Positions 17,560 to 27,517 are shown, numbered from the stretch's first letter. The stretch: DNA of 64,000 nt from Niastella yeongjuensis (GCF_900110245.1 NZ_FOCZ01000003.1:310001-374000), one strand, 5' to 3'. Notes: generated by a model not told the origin, from the letters alone. Program-made: numbers and translations.

Positions 17560-17880
17560 TTATGCTATATGTTGTTCTATCTTTTTAACAAAGTTGCTTT
17601 TAGGTTGTGCACCTACCAGCTTGTCAACCACTTTACCATCTTTTATGAAAAGGATAGCAGGGATAGAAGTAACACCATAATTAATAGATAATTGTGGGTT
17701 ATGGTCAACGTTAACTTTGCCTACGTTTATTTTACCATCGTATTCTTTCGATAATTCTTCAATAACTGGTCCGATAGCGCGACAAGGACCACACCACTCA
17801 GCCCAAAAATCAACAACTGTTAATTTATCAGAATCGAGGACCTTGTCCTGGAAGTTTGTGTCTGTGAATTCTAAAGCCAT
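17560..17880 (-). CDS. trxA: Thioredoxin
   Basis: At 106 residues this is a standard cytosolic thioredoxin. The redox motif is in FWAEWCGPCRAIGP (Cys near 31 and 34), followed by VNVDHNPQLSINYGV and the cis-Pro loop TSIPAILFI near 75. It reduces protein disulfides using thioredoxin reductase, which is not in the window. There is no signal peptide. The gene is monocistronic, with its own terminator. Confidence 0.96.
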   Translation of the reverse strand: MALEFTDTNFQDKVLDSDKLTVVDFWAEWCGPCRAIGPVIEELSKEYDGKINVGKVNVDHNPQLSINYGVTSIPAILFIKDGKVVDKLVGAQPKSNFVKKIEQHIA

Positions 17881-18062
17881 AAATATAAATTTAGTGTGTA
17901 AAGTTTATAAATAATTTCTTAAACGTTTTCCAAAGTTTTGAACTTCAAAAAAGTAATATATTATCGTCGAATTCTATGCCATACCCTTTGTTTGCCTATC
18001 CTGTCAGGTGTGGTGCCCACCCTGTCAGTGGGAAAACATCGATCTTCCTGAATGTTTGCAAT

Positions 18063-21000
18063 TTATGCAGTCACTACCTGTATATCCAGGTCGGGACGGC
18101 TTTGCAGGAAAGCGGTCATTTCGTCATTCATTTCAAAACCCGTCTCCACACTTGCCAGGCTTACCCGGCACTGTGTTTTAAGATCTTTAACATTGAATTT
18201 CAATTTGCTGTTGCCAGGAAAAGCTTTCAGGTTCTTTTCCAGGAAGTTGATCAGCTCCTCATTCACGAACCGCGCTTCAACATCAATAATAACCTGTTTG
18301 GTTAGATTTTGTTTAATGCTCTCTAACAAACTCATCTTTTCGATCTTGAACTCAAACTCTGTTTTATTGAACCGGGGTTTGAAAGCACCGGTTATAAACA
18401 GGTTTTTACCTTTTTCGAGGTAATTGAGGAAACGCATGTAGTCATCGCTCCACAACATGAACTCGCTTTTGCCGGAATAGTCCTCTATCCAGAAGGAACC
18501 AAACTGACGTCCGGTACGGGTAACCCGGTGCTGGGCGTCTGTTACCAGTCCGGCCAGCCTGAAGGGGCGGCCCGGATTGGCCTGCAGGGCCAGGGTATCT
18601 TTTATTTCATTGAACTCGGCCATGGTAGTAATACCATAGTGTTTTATTTCGAACCGGAAGTGATCGAGCGGGTGACCGCTCATAAACATCCCGGTAACCT
18701 CTTTTTCATAGTTCAGCAGCTCCGTAAGTGACCACTGTTCGCATGGTGGGATCTTCGGTGGTGGTATTTCCATCACCTCTGTAAGCCCGCCAAAAAGCGT
18801 ATTACTGGTATTTACGTTCTGTGCCTGGTATATGTTGCCATACCGTACGATCTTTTCCAACCCGGTGCTGGTATCGTTTGGCGGTGTAAAGAAGTATTGC
18901 GCGCGGTGCATATCTTTAAAACAATCGAAGCCACCCGCATATACCAGACTTTCCAGTGTTTTCTTGTTTACAGTACGCTGGTTCACGCGTTTGATCATGT
19001 CGAAGATCGACACGTACTCGCCATTCTTTTCGCGTTCTTCTATCAGGCTTTCCACCGCAGCTTCACCCACACCTTTCAACCCACCCAAACCAAAACGAAT
19101 GTGCCCTTGTTTATTTACGGAGAACCCTTTTTTCGATTCATTTACATCTGGTCCAAAACAATCTATACCCATGCGTTTACACTCTTCCATAAAGAAGGTG
19201 ATCTTTTCTATGTTACCGGCGTTGTTCAACACGGCCGCCATGTACTCAGAAGGGTAGTGGGCTTTTAAATAGGCTGTTTGATATGCCACATACGCATAAC
19301 AGGTAGAGTGCGATTTGTTGAAGGCGTATTGGGCGAACGCTTCCCAGTCGGTCCAGATCTTTTCGAGCTTATCAACCGGGTGGCCTTTTTCAGAAGCGCC
19401 TTTTACGAACTGGGCCTTCATTTTGTCAAGTACCGCTTTTTGCTTTTTACCCATCGCTTTACGCAGTACGTCGGCATCCCCTTTACTAAACCCGGCCAGC
19501 TTTTGCGCCAGCAACATTACCTGCTCCTGGTATACGGTGATACCGTATGATTCGTGCAGGTACTCTTCCATTTCCGGGAGGTCATATGTGATGGGCTCGC
19601 GGCCGTGTTTACGATCGATAAAGTTAGGAATGTAGGCGAGCGGACCGGGGCGATACAAGGCGTTCATCGCAATAAGATCCGCAAACTGGTCAGCCTTCAG
19701 GTCGCGCAGGTATTTTTGCATCCCGGGACTTTCAAACTGGAACGTACCAACGGTTTCGGCCTTCTGGTATAATTCGAATGTTTTGGGGTCGTCGAGCGGA
19801 ATGGTCTCGATGTCAAGTTCAACCCCATGGTTTTCCTTGATCATACGCAGGGCGTTCTTGATGATGGTAAGGGTTTTCAAACCCAGGAAGTCCATCTTAA
19901 TTACGCCGGCGTCTTCAATAAGGCTTCCCTCAAATTGGGTAACCCACAGGCTGGAGTCTTTCGCAGTAGACACCGGGATCAGATCGGTCAGATCGCAGGG
20001 GGCAATGATGATACCCGCTGCGTGGATACCGGTGTTACGAACGGAGCCCTCTAACCGCTCTGCTTCGTGCAGTACGGTAGCGGTTAATCCCTGCCCGTTG
20101 TATACTTCACGTAGCTTTTTAACTATTTCAATTTCATCGGGCCCAATGCCTTCTTTTTCTTCCAGTGATTTCTCACCCTCCTTAGCTGTTAAAGGTGCAT
20201 GTAATACGCGGCCCAGTTCAATGCCCGGCTTTTCCGGTACCATCTTCGCCATGGCGTTCGATTCTACCAGGGGCAGGTCGAGCACACGGGCTACGTCCTT
20301 GATACTACTTTTAGCAGCCATGGTACCATAGGTAACGATCTGGGCTACCTGACTTTTACCATATTTCTCCACTACATAGTCGATCACTTTTTGCCGGCCT
20401 TCATCATCGAAGTCCGTATCGATATCCGGCATCGACTTACGGTCGGGGTTCAAAAAGCGCTCGAACAGCAGGTTGTATTTAATGGGGTCGATATTGGTAA
20501 TACCGGTGCAAAAGGCCACGGCACTACCAGCAGCCGATCCACGGCCCGGCCCAATGAACACCCCTCGTTCACGCCCCACTTTTATGAAATCGCTTACAAT
20601 TAAGAAATAACCGGCAAACCCCATGGTTTTGATGGTAAACAACTCAAAGTCAAGTCGTTCCTGAATTTCAGGCGTTATATCAACGTAGCGTTCCTTCGCG
20701 CCCTCGTAAGTAAGGTGTTTCAGAAATTCCCACTGGTTCAGGTTGCTGTCTTCAGTGACCTGGAACTCTTTGGGTAAGGGGAAAGCCGGTAACAGGATGT
20801 CTTTTTTCAGGTTCAGCACTTCCACCCGGTCAACGATCATATTGGTATTGTCGATCGACTCGGGAATATCGCTGAACAGCTTCTTCATTTCCTCCTGGGT
20901 TTTAAAGTAAAACTGGTCGTTGGGAAATTTGAAGCGGCGGTCTTTTATATTGGTATCGTCGTTTACAAAATCATCGAAACCTGGCGTGCTTTTCTTTTCG

Positions 21001-21704
21001 CCGGTGTTGATACACAGCAGGATGTCGTGGGCATTGTAATCGTCCTGATCGGTGTAATGGCTGTCGTTGGTGGCAATAACAGGCACATTGTACTTCTTGG
21101 AGAACTTCAGCAGGGTTTGGTTGATGATCTCCTGCTCCTTCAGGTTGTGCCGTTGAATTTCAATGAAATAGTCTTCCCCAAACAGATCGAGCCACCATTT
21201 GAATTCGGCTTCGGCTTTTTCTTCGCCATCGTGCAGAATGGTTTGCGGCACATAGGCGCCTATACAGCAGGTAGTGGCGATCAATCCCTCGCGGTATTTT
21301 TCAATCAGGCCTTTATCGATCCGGGGGTACTTGCTGTACATCCCCTCTATGTAACCCAGACTGGTTAATTTAACCAGGTTCTGGTAACCCACTTTATTTT
21401 TTGCCAGCAGTACCTGGTGGTAGCGTTCGTCTTTTACTTCTTTGGAAAAGGTCTTTCTATGACGGTCTTCCACCACATAAAATTCACAACCTACAATGGG
21501 TTTTACCTTCAGGCTGCCGTCTTCATTTTTGTGTTTATAAGCTTCAGCCACAAATTCAAAGGCGCCGAACATATTGCCGTGATCGGTAATGGCAAGGGCG
21601 GGCATCCCGTCTTTTACGGCTTTTTTATACAATGACTGGATAGACGCCTGTCCATCGAGTAACGAAAACTGGGTATGAACGTGTAGATGAGAAAACTTAC
21701 ACAT
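18063..21704 (-). CDS. dnaE: DNA polymerase III alpha subunit
   Basis: The 1213-residue product is the replicative polymerase. A PHP domain opens it (FSHLHVHTQFSLLDG). The polymerase catalytic acids lie in SMPDIDTDFDDEGR near 425, after GPGRGSAAGSAVAFCTGI. Further conserved parts are MNALYRPGPL near 675, FNKSHSTCYAYVAYQTAYLK near 790 with HhH/OB segments beyond, and an OB-fold near 1040-1110 (FRLAGLVTDAQHR). Length and order fit DnaE rather than PolC or DnaE2. It is alone on the minus strand. The next gene is divergent, with a 462-base gap. Confidence 0.97.
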   Translation of the reverse strand: MCKFSHLHVHTQFSLLDGQASIQSLYKKAVKDGMPALAITDHGNMFGAFEFVAEAYKHKNEDGSLKVKPIVGCEFYVVEDRHRKTFSKEVKDERYHQVLLAKNKVGYQNLVKLTSLGYIEGMYSKYPRIDKGLIEKYREGLIATTCCIGAYVPQTILHDGEEKAEAEFKWWLDLFGEDYFIEIQRHNLKEQEIINQTLLKFSKKYNVPVIATNDSHYTDQDDYNAHDILLCINTGEKKSTPGFDDFVNDDTNIKDRRFKFPNDQFYFKTQEEMKKLFSDIPESIDNTNMIVDRVEVLNLKKDILLPAFPLPKEFQVTEDSNLNQWEFLKHLTYEGAKERYVDITPEIQERLDFELFTIKTMGFAGYFLIVSDFIKVGRERGVFIGPGRGSAAGSAVAFCTGITNIDPIKYNLLFERFLNPDRKSMPDIDTDFDDEGRQKVIDYVVEKYGKSQVAQIVTYGTMAAKSSIKDVARVLDLPLVESNAMAKMVPEKPGIELGRVLHAPLTAKEGEKSLEEKEGIGPDEIEIVKKLREVYNGQGLTATVLHEAERLEGSVRNTGIHAAGIIIAPCDLTDLIPVSTAKDSSLWVTQFEGSLIEDAGVIKMDFLGLKTLTIIKNALRMIKENHGVELDIETIPLDDPKTFELYQKAETVGTFQFESPGMQKYLRDLKADQFADLIAMNALYRPGPLAYIPNFIDRKHGREPITYDLPEMEEYLHESYGITVYQEQVMLLAQKLAGFSKGDADVLRKAMGKKQKAVLDKMKAQFVKGASEKGHPVDKLEKIWTDWEAFAQYAFNKSHSTCYAYVAYQTAYLKAHYPSEYMAAVLNNAGNIEKITFFMEECKRMGIDCFGPDVNESKKGFSVNKQGHIRFGLGGLKGVGEAAVESLIEEREKNGEYVSIFDMIKRVNQRTVNKKTLESLVYAGGFDCFKDMHRAQYFFTPPNDTSTGLEKIVRYGNIYQAQNVNTSNTLFGGLTEVMEIPPPKIPPCEQWSLTELLNYEKEVTGMFMSGHPLDHFRFEIKHYGITTMAEFNEIKDTLALQANPGRPFRLAGLVTDAQHRVTRTGRQFGSFWIEDYSGKSEFMLWSDDYMRFLNYLEKGKNLFITGAFKPRFNKTEFEFKIEKMSLLESIKQNLTKQVIIDVEARFVNEELINFLEKNLKAFPGNSKLKFNVKDLKTQCRVSLASVETGFEMNDEMTAFLQSRPDLDIQVVTA

Positions 21705-22166
21705 GTATCTTTAATAAAGTTAATTTGTTCTAAAGTGCTGCTTTTGTGGTTCTTTTCGACGAAATAGGATGTAGGATGTTAGGGTGTCTCCTGATTTTCG
21801 GGACTTCTGAACAATTGTTTTTCTTACTTCATTCTTCTTATCTCTTACTTCTGCCCTACCATACCGGAAATCCTGTTCTTTCGCTTAAGCCGCTCATTTC
21901 CAATGAGCAACAATTTTAAATTAAAACACGAAATTGTGGTATAAAGTTCTTTATTCAAAAGTGATCCCGAATAATTTATATCCACACTGCCTGCATAAGT
22001 TAATTAGGAACGGTGAATGGTAGGAGGGGAGTGCTTTATGTGTAATTCTTTCCAAATTTTAATGCCATACTGGCAATGTATTTGCTATTTTTGGGGCCTT
22101 GCTATAACATGATCGGGGCCTGATGAATTGGGATAGGTACTATTATAGCAATAAAATTCCCAGCCT
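21705..22166. other. Intergenic region between dnaE and the NlpC/P60 gene
   Basis: This 462-base gap separates divergent genes and must hold both promoters. A low-complexity ACTTCATTCTTCTTATCTC stretch (about 21828-21855) belongs to the same family as the repeat at 24134-24290. A TATTTTTG -7 look-alike lies near 22089. I see no gene or RNA element. Confidence 0.5.
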
Positions 22167-22850
22167 GTGAAGTATCTGATTATCATTATATCCACCCTAT
22201 TGGTGTATGCTGAACCAGCATCAGCACGTCATCCATTTGGCCTTTATAAGGTATTTCAGGATGGCAAAAGTAAAAAGAAGACCACCAAGAGCACTACCAC
22301 CACTACTGCCAAAGCCAGGAAGGTGGCGAGTCCTACTACCAGGCTCGCCGCATTAACTCCCGAAGAAGAGAACCGGGTTGCCGACCTGAAGAACCGCAAA
22401 GTGATCGGGATCGAGTTAAGCGCACCATTACAGTTTAAATATGCCATTCTGCTTGATATTCCGGTAGAAATGATCAACGATAGCAAGTTGCTGGAATTGA
22501 TCGACAGCTGGTACGGCACCAAATACAAATACGGCGGCGATACGCACGATGGGGTCGATTGCAGTGGTTTTACCAAATCGTTTATGGCGTCGTATTATAA
22601 TGTGAACCTCACCCGCAACTCCGCGGATATGTACGATAAAAGCACCCACCTTAAAAAGAAGAAGATAGCCCAGGGCGACCTGGTATTCTTTAAAACCAAT
22701 GGCTCCAAAGGTGGAATAACCCACGTAGGCGTTTATCTGTGCAATAACAAGTTTATACATGCTGCCACCAGCAGTGGGGTAATAATCAGTGATCTGAATG
22801 AGGATTATTATAAAGCCCGTTTCGCAGGGGGCGGACGAGTTGTTAAGTAA
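22167..22850 (+). CDS. NlpC/P60 family cell-wall hydrolase
   Basis: The 227-residue protein starts at GTG 22167 with a signal peptide (KYLIIIISTLLVYAEPASA) and a basic Lys/Thr/Ala-rich linker at about 35-70. An NlpC/P60 domain follows: YKYGGDTHDGVDCSGF with the catalytic Cys near 130, THVGVYL with the first His near 185, and FIHAATSSG with the second polar residue near 200. Enzymes of this family cut gamma-D-Glu to diaminopimelate bonds in peptidoglycan stem peptides. No SH3 or LysM targeting domain is present. It is monocistronic. Confidence 0.9.
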   Translation: MKYLIIIISTLLVYAEPASARHPFGLYKVFQDGKSKKKTTKSTTTTTAKARKVASPTTRLAALTPEEENRVADLKNRKVIGIELSAPLQFKYAILLDIPVEMINDSKLLELIDSWYGTKYKYGGDTHDGVDCSGFTKSFMASYYNVNLTRNSADMYDKSTHLKKKKIAQGDLVFFKTNGSKGGITHVGVYLCNNKFIHAATSSGVIISDLNEDYYKARFAGGGRVVK

Positions 22851-22856
22851 CTTTTA

Positions 22857-22984
22857 GCTTAAAGTCAGACATTGAGTTCAACGTTTTAAGTTTAAAGTTG
22901 AAAGTTTTAAGTCCAAAGTTTTGAGTTCCAGGCATTAAAAAAGGTTCAACACAGGATATTGGATTTTCCTATATATTGAACCTT
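22857..22984. repeat. AAAGTT-type low-complexity repeat and hairpin
   Basis: Bases 22857-22930 are made of GTTTAAAGTTGAAAGTTTTAAG-like units, related to 33937-33966. They are followed by AAGGTTCAA (22941-22949) and TTGAACCTT (22976-22984), a perfect 9-bp stem with an inner AGGA/TCCT pair. The stem probably acts as a terminator between the two convergent genes. Confidence 0.6.
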
Positions 22985-23010
22985 GCCATGTTTTTTCTGC
23001 CTTCTGCCCT

Positions 23011-23457
23011 TTAAGCGGCCATCGACAGCGTAATAACTGTTCCTTCGTGTTTCTGATTGTAAATATTGATATTGGCGCCCATAGTGCGGGCTGCTGCCAC
23101 TACCTGGGAAAATCCATGCGCCACAGTGCTATAAAAATTAGTTCCATTGTTCCGCACAATGATCTGCACGCCCTGGGGTTTCTTAACTGCTTCAATTCGA
23201 ACACACGCGTTGTGCGAACTAACAATCGCATTGTTTAACAGATTGCCAACGATAAAAGCCAGGATCTGCTCATCGGCATTCAGTTGAAAGCTTTCATCAA
23301 CATTGTTTATGATAAAACTATGCTGGGTGGCTGCCAGCGGAACAAAGCTGTTCATCAGCTGGTCGATTAATTTGTGTAAGGGTACAGGTACGGAGGTAGA
23401 AGTACGGGTTTGAGTGAATACTGGTGCCGGGTGTTGGGCAATTGACAAGCTTTTCAT
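23011..23457 (-). CDS. Stand-alone GHKL (HATPase_c) domain protein
   Basis: The 148-residue protein is little more than one kinase-type ATPase domain: a leading helix LHKLIDQLMNSFVPLAA, the N box FIVGNLLNNAIVSSHNAC near 80-95, a degenerate G1 box (VRNNGTNF near 115), and a closing GTVITLSMA. It lacks a dimerisation/phosphoacceptor helix, receiver or membrane segment. It may be an anti-sigma-like kinase or a degenerate histidine kinase remnant. ATG 23457 is chosen because upstream residues are not domain-like. An eight-copy 41-bp array begins 74 bases upstream of its start. Confidence 0.7.
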   Translation of the reverse strand: MKSLSIAQHPAPVFTQTRTSTSVPVPLHKLIDQLMNSFVPLAATQHSFIINNVDESFQLNADEQILAFIVGNLLNNAIVSSHNACVRIEAVKKPQGVQIIVRNNGTNFYSTVAHGFSQVVAAARTMGANINIYNQKHEGTVITLSMAA

Positions 23458-23531
23458 AAAAGGACATTTAATTGATGTAACAATAAATCGAAAAGAGTTC
23501 AAAGGGATACGAACTAAAAACGGAAACTAAT

Positions 23532-23857
23532 GCTACGAATCAAACGTTTTCTTAGGGACTGACTACTTTTGTGCTACGAATCAATTGTTAACGAAGGGAC
23601 TGACAACTTTTAGGCTACGGATCAACTGTTTACTAAAGGACGGCTACTTTTGTGCTACGAATCAATAGTTTACTTAGGGACTGACAACTTTTAGGCTACG
23701 GATCAACTGTTTACTAAGGGACGGCTACTTTTATGCTACGAATCAATAGTTTATCAAGGGACTGAACTACATTTTGCGCTACTAATCAACTGTATTCCCA
23801 GGGACGGCTACTTTAATGCTACGAATCAACTGTTTTCTTAGGGACTGGCTACTTTCA
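23532..23857. repeat. Tandem array of eight 40-43 bp units
   Basis: Units begin at 23532, 23573, 23614, 23654, 23695, 23735, 23778 and 23818, each with GCTACGAATCAA or a close variant and each containing AGGGAC and an ACTTTT core. Units alternate between two forms (GACTGACAACTTTTAG and GACGGCTACTTTTGT), giving an 81-base higher-order repeat. There are no unique spacers, so it is not a CRISPR array. It lies upstream of the minus-strand GHKL gene. Confidence 0.9.
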
Positions 23858-23918
23858 TCAGATATTTGACCAAGAACTCCTGCTTTTTTTCTTTCTGAGT
23901 CAAAGTAACGACGCAATG

Positions 23919-23940
23919 CAACCGTTTGCATCAACGGTTG
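23919..23940. other. Isolated inverted repeat
   Basis: CAACCGTT (23919-23926) and AACGGTTG (23933-23940) form a perfect 8-bp inverted repeat with a TGCATC loop in the gap between the tandem array and the flippase gene. Its role is unknown. Confidence 0.5.
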
Positions 23941-24133
23941 AGCAGATATAAAGGAAAATAGACTAAAGCATGAATTGGCACTAGGGGTTTTTCTGTAAAA
24001 ACGGGGTATCTTTTTACGAAAACGATTACATTGGCTTTTTGCTATAAAACGTGAAACGAACATTTGTTAATGTTCATTTGACATTTATCAGCCATGAATA
24101 CTGTTAAGGGAATACTAAAGAAACTGCATTTAT

Positions 24134-24290
24134 AAGAAGTAGGAAGTAAGAAGTATGAAGTAAGAAGTAGGAAGTAAGAGATAAGAAGTAGGAAGTATGA
24201 AGTAAGAAATAAGAAGTCCGAAATAAGAAGCAGAGATTCCGAAAACAGCGAACATCATACATCATACATCTTACTTCCTACTTCTACTTT
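24134..24290. repeat. GAAGTAAGAAGTA low-complexity repeat
   Basis: The stretch is built from AAGAAGTAGGAAGTAAGAAG-like units, then ends with CATACATCATACATC and an inverted CTTACTTCCTACTTC segment that can pair with the first part. It lies 22 bases after the flippase stop codon on the opposite strand. Confidence 0.8.
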
Positions 24291-24311
24291 TCTAAAACAG
24301 TAGGCTTTTCC

Positions 24312-25811
24312 TTACTGTTTTGTCAATTTTAATTTCTTTTTAACTGTCTCCCAGACAGGTAATACATCAGGGGTCAATTTGAGATACAATACACCTGTTG
24401 CATACAACAAAATAAACAGGGAGCTGCGCAACACCAGCCAGATAAATCCCTGAAAGGAATTAAAGAGTAAAAAGCAGATGACGTAACAGACTGCGGCCAA
24501 TAAAAGCGAGTATATTGTTTGCAAAGTGAATGGCTGTAATTTGAATTTCTTTAACAGAAAAAAGTAGCGGATGCCATTGTACACAATGATGGAAAAAAGA
24601 TTGGCAACAGCAGGCCCTTTTTCATGCAATTCAAGCGTCAACAGATAATTCAATGGCAGGGTTAGCAGTAATAAGATCACCCCACTAAGGATCTCGACTT
24701 TCCAGTAAATGCTGGTCCCAATGATCTGGGCATTTAACCCGGTGCCCATATCTATCACTTTGGTAAGACCAATGAACAAGAAAATAATACGGGCATCGAG
24801 ATAACCCTGTTTTAAATGTAAGGTGAGCACCGCATCGTTAAAGTTGAGCCATATTAAAAGAAATATGGCCACTCCAAAGATCAGCTGGTTGATGCTGCTG
24901 CGCTGGTAAATGCGATTGATGCGGCCCATGTCTTTATCCTTCCAGGCTTGCGACAATGGACCTACAGCGGCTGCACTAATAGCCCGTTGCGGTGCAAACA
25001 CCAGGCCCGACATATTTTGGGCCAGGGTATAAATACCCACGTACATCATGCCATTTGTTACTACAGCGCCAATTACAAGCGTATCAAATACGCTTGATAC
25101 ATTCACTACCAGAAAACCACCCCACACAAACAGGCTGGAACTGATTATTTTCTTAGAGAATTTTTTGCTTACCCGGCTGATGGTAAAAGTAAAATGAAGC
25201 TGACGGGTGTAAATCAAATACCCTATCAGCGACCCGGCAATGCCAATATAAGTGAAAGCATATATCTTAATGAACAGGTCAAAGTCTTTAATGAACCGGA
25301 AAAAGAGCAGCACGATCAGGATAGTGGCAAACAACCGGAACAATATTTCCTTCACGAAGGTGGTGAACACCGATTTCCGCAATTGCCAGGCAAATGCCTC
25401 CAAAACAGTATAGATGGAAAGGCCAAACCCAAAAGGGAAAAACCAGTAATAGTAACGCACCACCTCGGGTGAGTGGGCGGAGTATTTCCGGACCACCAGA
25501 TCTTTAAATACAAAACCACCGATCATCACAAACAGGAACCCCATAAAACCAACCACCAGGGCTATGGTGATCATGTCGTTTTTTTCGCGCGGCAGGTTGT
25601 CTTTATAATACGGATAGAATTTAAAAATGTAGTAGGTGAGGCCCAAATTGGAGAAAGAAAGCATTAGGGTGGCAAAGGCCTGAAAAGACCCTATTAAACC
25701 GTACTCTGATTCGGAAAATCCTTTTGCATACAGGTAAGTATTCACCAATCCCAGCCCAATTCCTATATACACCAATATGGAAGAAATAATACTTTGCCGC
25801 CGTATGCTCAT
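24312..25811 (-). CDS. Polysaccharide flippase (Wzx-like, MOP superfamily)
   Basis: The 499-residue protein has about 14 hydrophobic helices with the N-terminal pattern SIRRQSIISSILVYIGIGLG, matching the oligosaccharide flippase/polysaccharide export branch of the MOP superfamily. It should flip undecaprenyl-linked glycans across the inner membrane. No glycosyltransferase genes lie next to it, so its pathway cannot be read from context. The downstream neighbour on the same transcript direction is only a repeat. The M1 peptidase gene lies 32 bases upstream and may be co-transcribed. Confidence 0.85.
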   Translation of the reverse strand: MSIRRQSIISSILVYIGIGLGLVNTYLYAKGFSESEYGLIGSFQAFATLMLSFSNLGLTYYIFKFYPYYKDNLPREKNDMITIALVVGFMGFLFVMIGGFVFKDLVVRKYSAHSPEVVRYYYWFFPFGFGLSIYTVLEAFAWQLRKSVFTTFVKEILFRLFATILIVLLFFRFIKDFDLFIKIYAFTYIGIAGSLIGYLIYTRQLHFTFTISRVSKKFSKKIISSSLFVWGGFLVVNVSSVFDTLVIGAVVTNGMMYVGIYTLAQNMSGLVFAPQRAISAAAVGPLSQAWKDKDMGRINRIYQRSSINQLIFGVAIFLLIWLNFNDAVLTLHLKQGYLDARIIFLFIGLTKVIDMGTGLNAQIIGTSIYWKVEILSGVILLLLTLPLNYLLTLELHEKGPAVANLFSIIVYNGIRYFFLLKKFKLQPFTLQTIYSLLLAAVCYVICFLLFNSFQGFIWLVLRSSLFILLYATGVLYLKLTPDVLPVWETVKKKLKLTKQ

Positions 25812-25843
25812 TTATTTAATTTCTTGATTCGCTATATTTTTTG

Positions 25844-27517
25844 TTACCAGTTAACTTTCTTTACGTTGATAAAAAAGTTCTTGTCAACGGTAAAGTCGCC
25901 GGCATTGGTGCCCGAAATAATGGTCCAGTCCTCATTGGCGCGGATCCATTTTTCGTCTTTGCCGAATTTCACTTTTAATGGCATGCCAAATCCCTTGATG
26001 CAATTTGTAAACCGGAATTTAAGGTCCTTACCCTTGAGGGCATATTCCAGCACCGGAATCTGAGTGGTGCGAAGATATTGATCAAACACCTTTGAAAAAT
26101 CATGATTGGCCTGGCGGCTGATGTAGGTTTCCACCTCTTTTGAGGTCACTGTTTTGTGGTAATAGGTTTTATTAAGACCGCGTAAGATGCTGCGGAAAAT
26201 AGAATCGTTGTTGATGATCTGCCTGATGGTATGCAGCATGTTGCCCGCTTTGGGATACATATCCCCGCTGCCTTCCTGGTTTACGCCATAGGGGCCGATA
26301 ATGGGAATATCGTTTCGGATGCCCGCGCGGGAGCCGATGCAATATTCATTACCGGCTTCCACTCCAAATTCGCAGGTAGTGAACAGGGTTTCGGAATAAT
26401 TGGTAAAACCCTCATGCACCCACATATCTGCAATGTCGTTGCTGGTAATGCTGTTGGCAAACCATTCGTGCCCGCTTTCATGTACAATGATAAAATCCCA
26501 TTTAAGCCCCCAGCCGGTACCTGACAGATCGCGGCCCAGATAGCCATTCTCAAAGCGGTTGCCATAGGCTACTGCGCTCTGGTGTTCCATACCGAGGTGC
26601 GGCGCTTCTACCAGCTTATAGCCATCTTCATAAAAAGGGTAGGGGCCAAACCAATGCTCAAAACACTTCAGCATTTTAGGGGCCTGGGTAAATTGCTTTT
26701 TGGCTTTTTCCAGGTCGTAATCCAACACCCAGTAGTCGCAATCGAGGTTGCCTTTTTCACCCGCAAAGTCTTCGTGCCAGGTTACGTATTTACCAATGTA
26801 GGGGATAATGTTGTAGTTGTTGATGGGGTTCTTTACCGCCCAGGTATAAGTAGCGGTACCGTTGTTATTGGCTGTTTTTTCCTGCAGGCGGCCATTGGCC
26901 ACTGCCACCAGCGTATCGGGCACGGTGACGCTGAGGCTGGCGCCGTTATCGGGTTCATCGCTCTGGTGGTCTTTACAGGGGTACCAAACGCTGGCGCCCA
27001 GGCCCTGACAGGCCACGCTCATCCAGGGACGGCCCTGTTTGTCCCTGGTCCAGATCCAGCCGCCATCCCATGGGGGGCGAACCGCTTCCCGGGGTTTACC
27101 ATGGTAAATCACTTCCAGTGCCGGAGTGGTATTGGCAGTTAAAGCCGGCATGGCCACAAACCAGGCATTACCGTCTCTTTCAAAGTTCAGGTTGGTTTTG
27201 GTGCCGGTTTGTGCAACTAAGAAAATGCTATCTATGATCATCGGCTCCTGCAGATCCAGCTGTAATTTGTTCTGCGGCTTTAAAACCTGTATGGTGATCC
27301 TGTTTTTTCCCTGGATGGTTTTGCTCCCGTAGTCGGGGGTAACCTGGATATCGTACCGTAATACGTTCCACCAGGCCCTTTCGGGGGTGATGGTGCCACG
27401 CAATGTGTCCTGGTGGGTGAATTGCTTTTTATTTCCCAGCGGTTGTGCGGCGCAGGAAGACGCTATAATGAGAAATGATAAATTAAGGAGGAGAAATGAA
27501 AAAGTACCTATTTTCAT
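25844..27517 (-). CDS. M1 family zinc aminopeptidase lipoprotein
   Basis: The 557-residue protein has a lipoprotein signal (LSFLIIASSC, Cys near 22) and an M1 N-terminal beta domain (VTPDYGSKTIQGKNRI). The zinc site is VHESGHEWFA near 350 (HExxH) with the third ligand Glu 18 residues on in WVHEGFTNYSE. The GAMEN-like exopeptidase segment is APHLGMEHQSAVAYG near 310. It lacks the large C-terminal helical domain of the long aminopeptidases. It should remove N-terminal residues from peptides in the periplasm. Its start lies only 15 bases from that of the divergent peptide-binding lipoprotein gene. Confidence 0.92.
   Translation of the reverse strand: MKIGTFSFLLLNLSFLIIASSCAAQPLGNKKQFTHQDTLRGTITPERAWWNVLRYDIQVTPDYGSKTIQGKNRITIQVLKPQNKLQLDLQEPMIIDSIFLVAQTGTKTNLNFERDGNAWFVAMPALTANTTPALEVIYHGKPREAVRPPWDGGWIWTRDKQGRPWMSVACQGLGASVWYPCKDHQSDEPDNGASLSVTVPDTLVAVANGRLQEKTANNNGTATYTWAVKNPINNYNIIPYIGKYVTWHEDFAGEKGNLDCDYWVLDYDLEKAKKQFTQAPKMLKCFEHWFGPYPFYEDGYKLVEAPHLGMEHQSAVAYGNRFENGYLGRDLSGTGWGLKWDFIIVHESGHEWFANSITSNDIADMWVHEGFTNYSETLFTTCEFGVEAGNEYCIGSRAGIRNDIPIIGPYGVNQEGSGDMYPKAGNMLHTIRQIINNDSIFRSILRGLNKTYYHKTVTSKEVETYISRQANHDFSKVFDQYLRTTQIPVLEYALKGKDLKFRFTNCIKGFGMPLKVKFGKDEKWIRANEDWTIISGTNAGDFTVDKNFFINVKKVNW

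Noticed and set aside
23532-23857. Regular 41-bp repeats as a CRISPR array
   Set aside because: The units run directly into each other with no unique 25-40 base spacers, and no cas gene is nearby.
23782-24063. Minus-strand 93-codon open frame
   Set aside because: It overlaps the tandem array, has no recognisable domain or ribosome-binding site, and shows no signal or membrane segment.
26582-27142. Long plus-strand open frame inside the M1 peptidase gene
   Set aside because: It lies wholly antisense to a clear M1 peptidase with a zinc motif and has no domain of its own.
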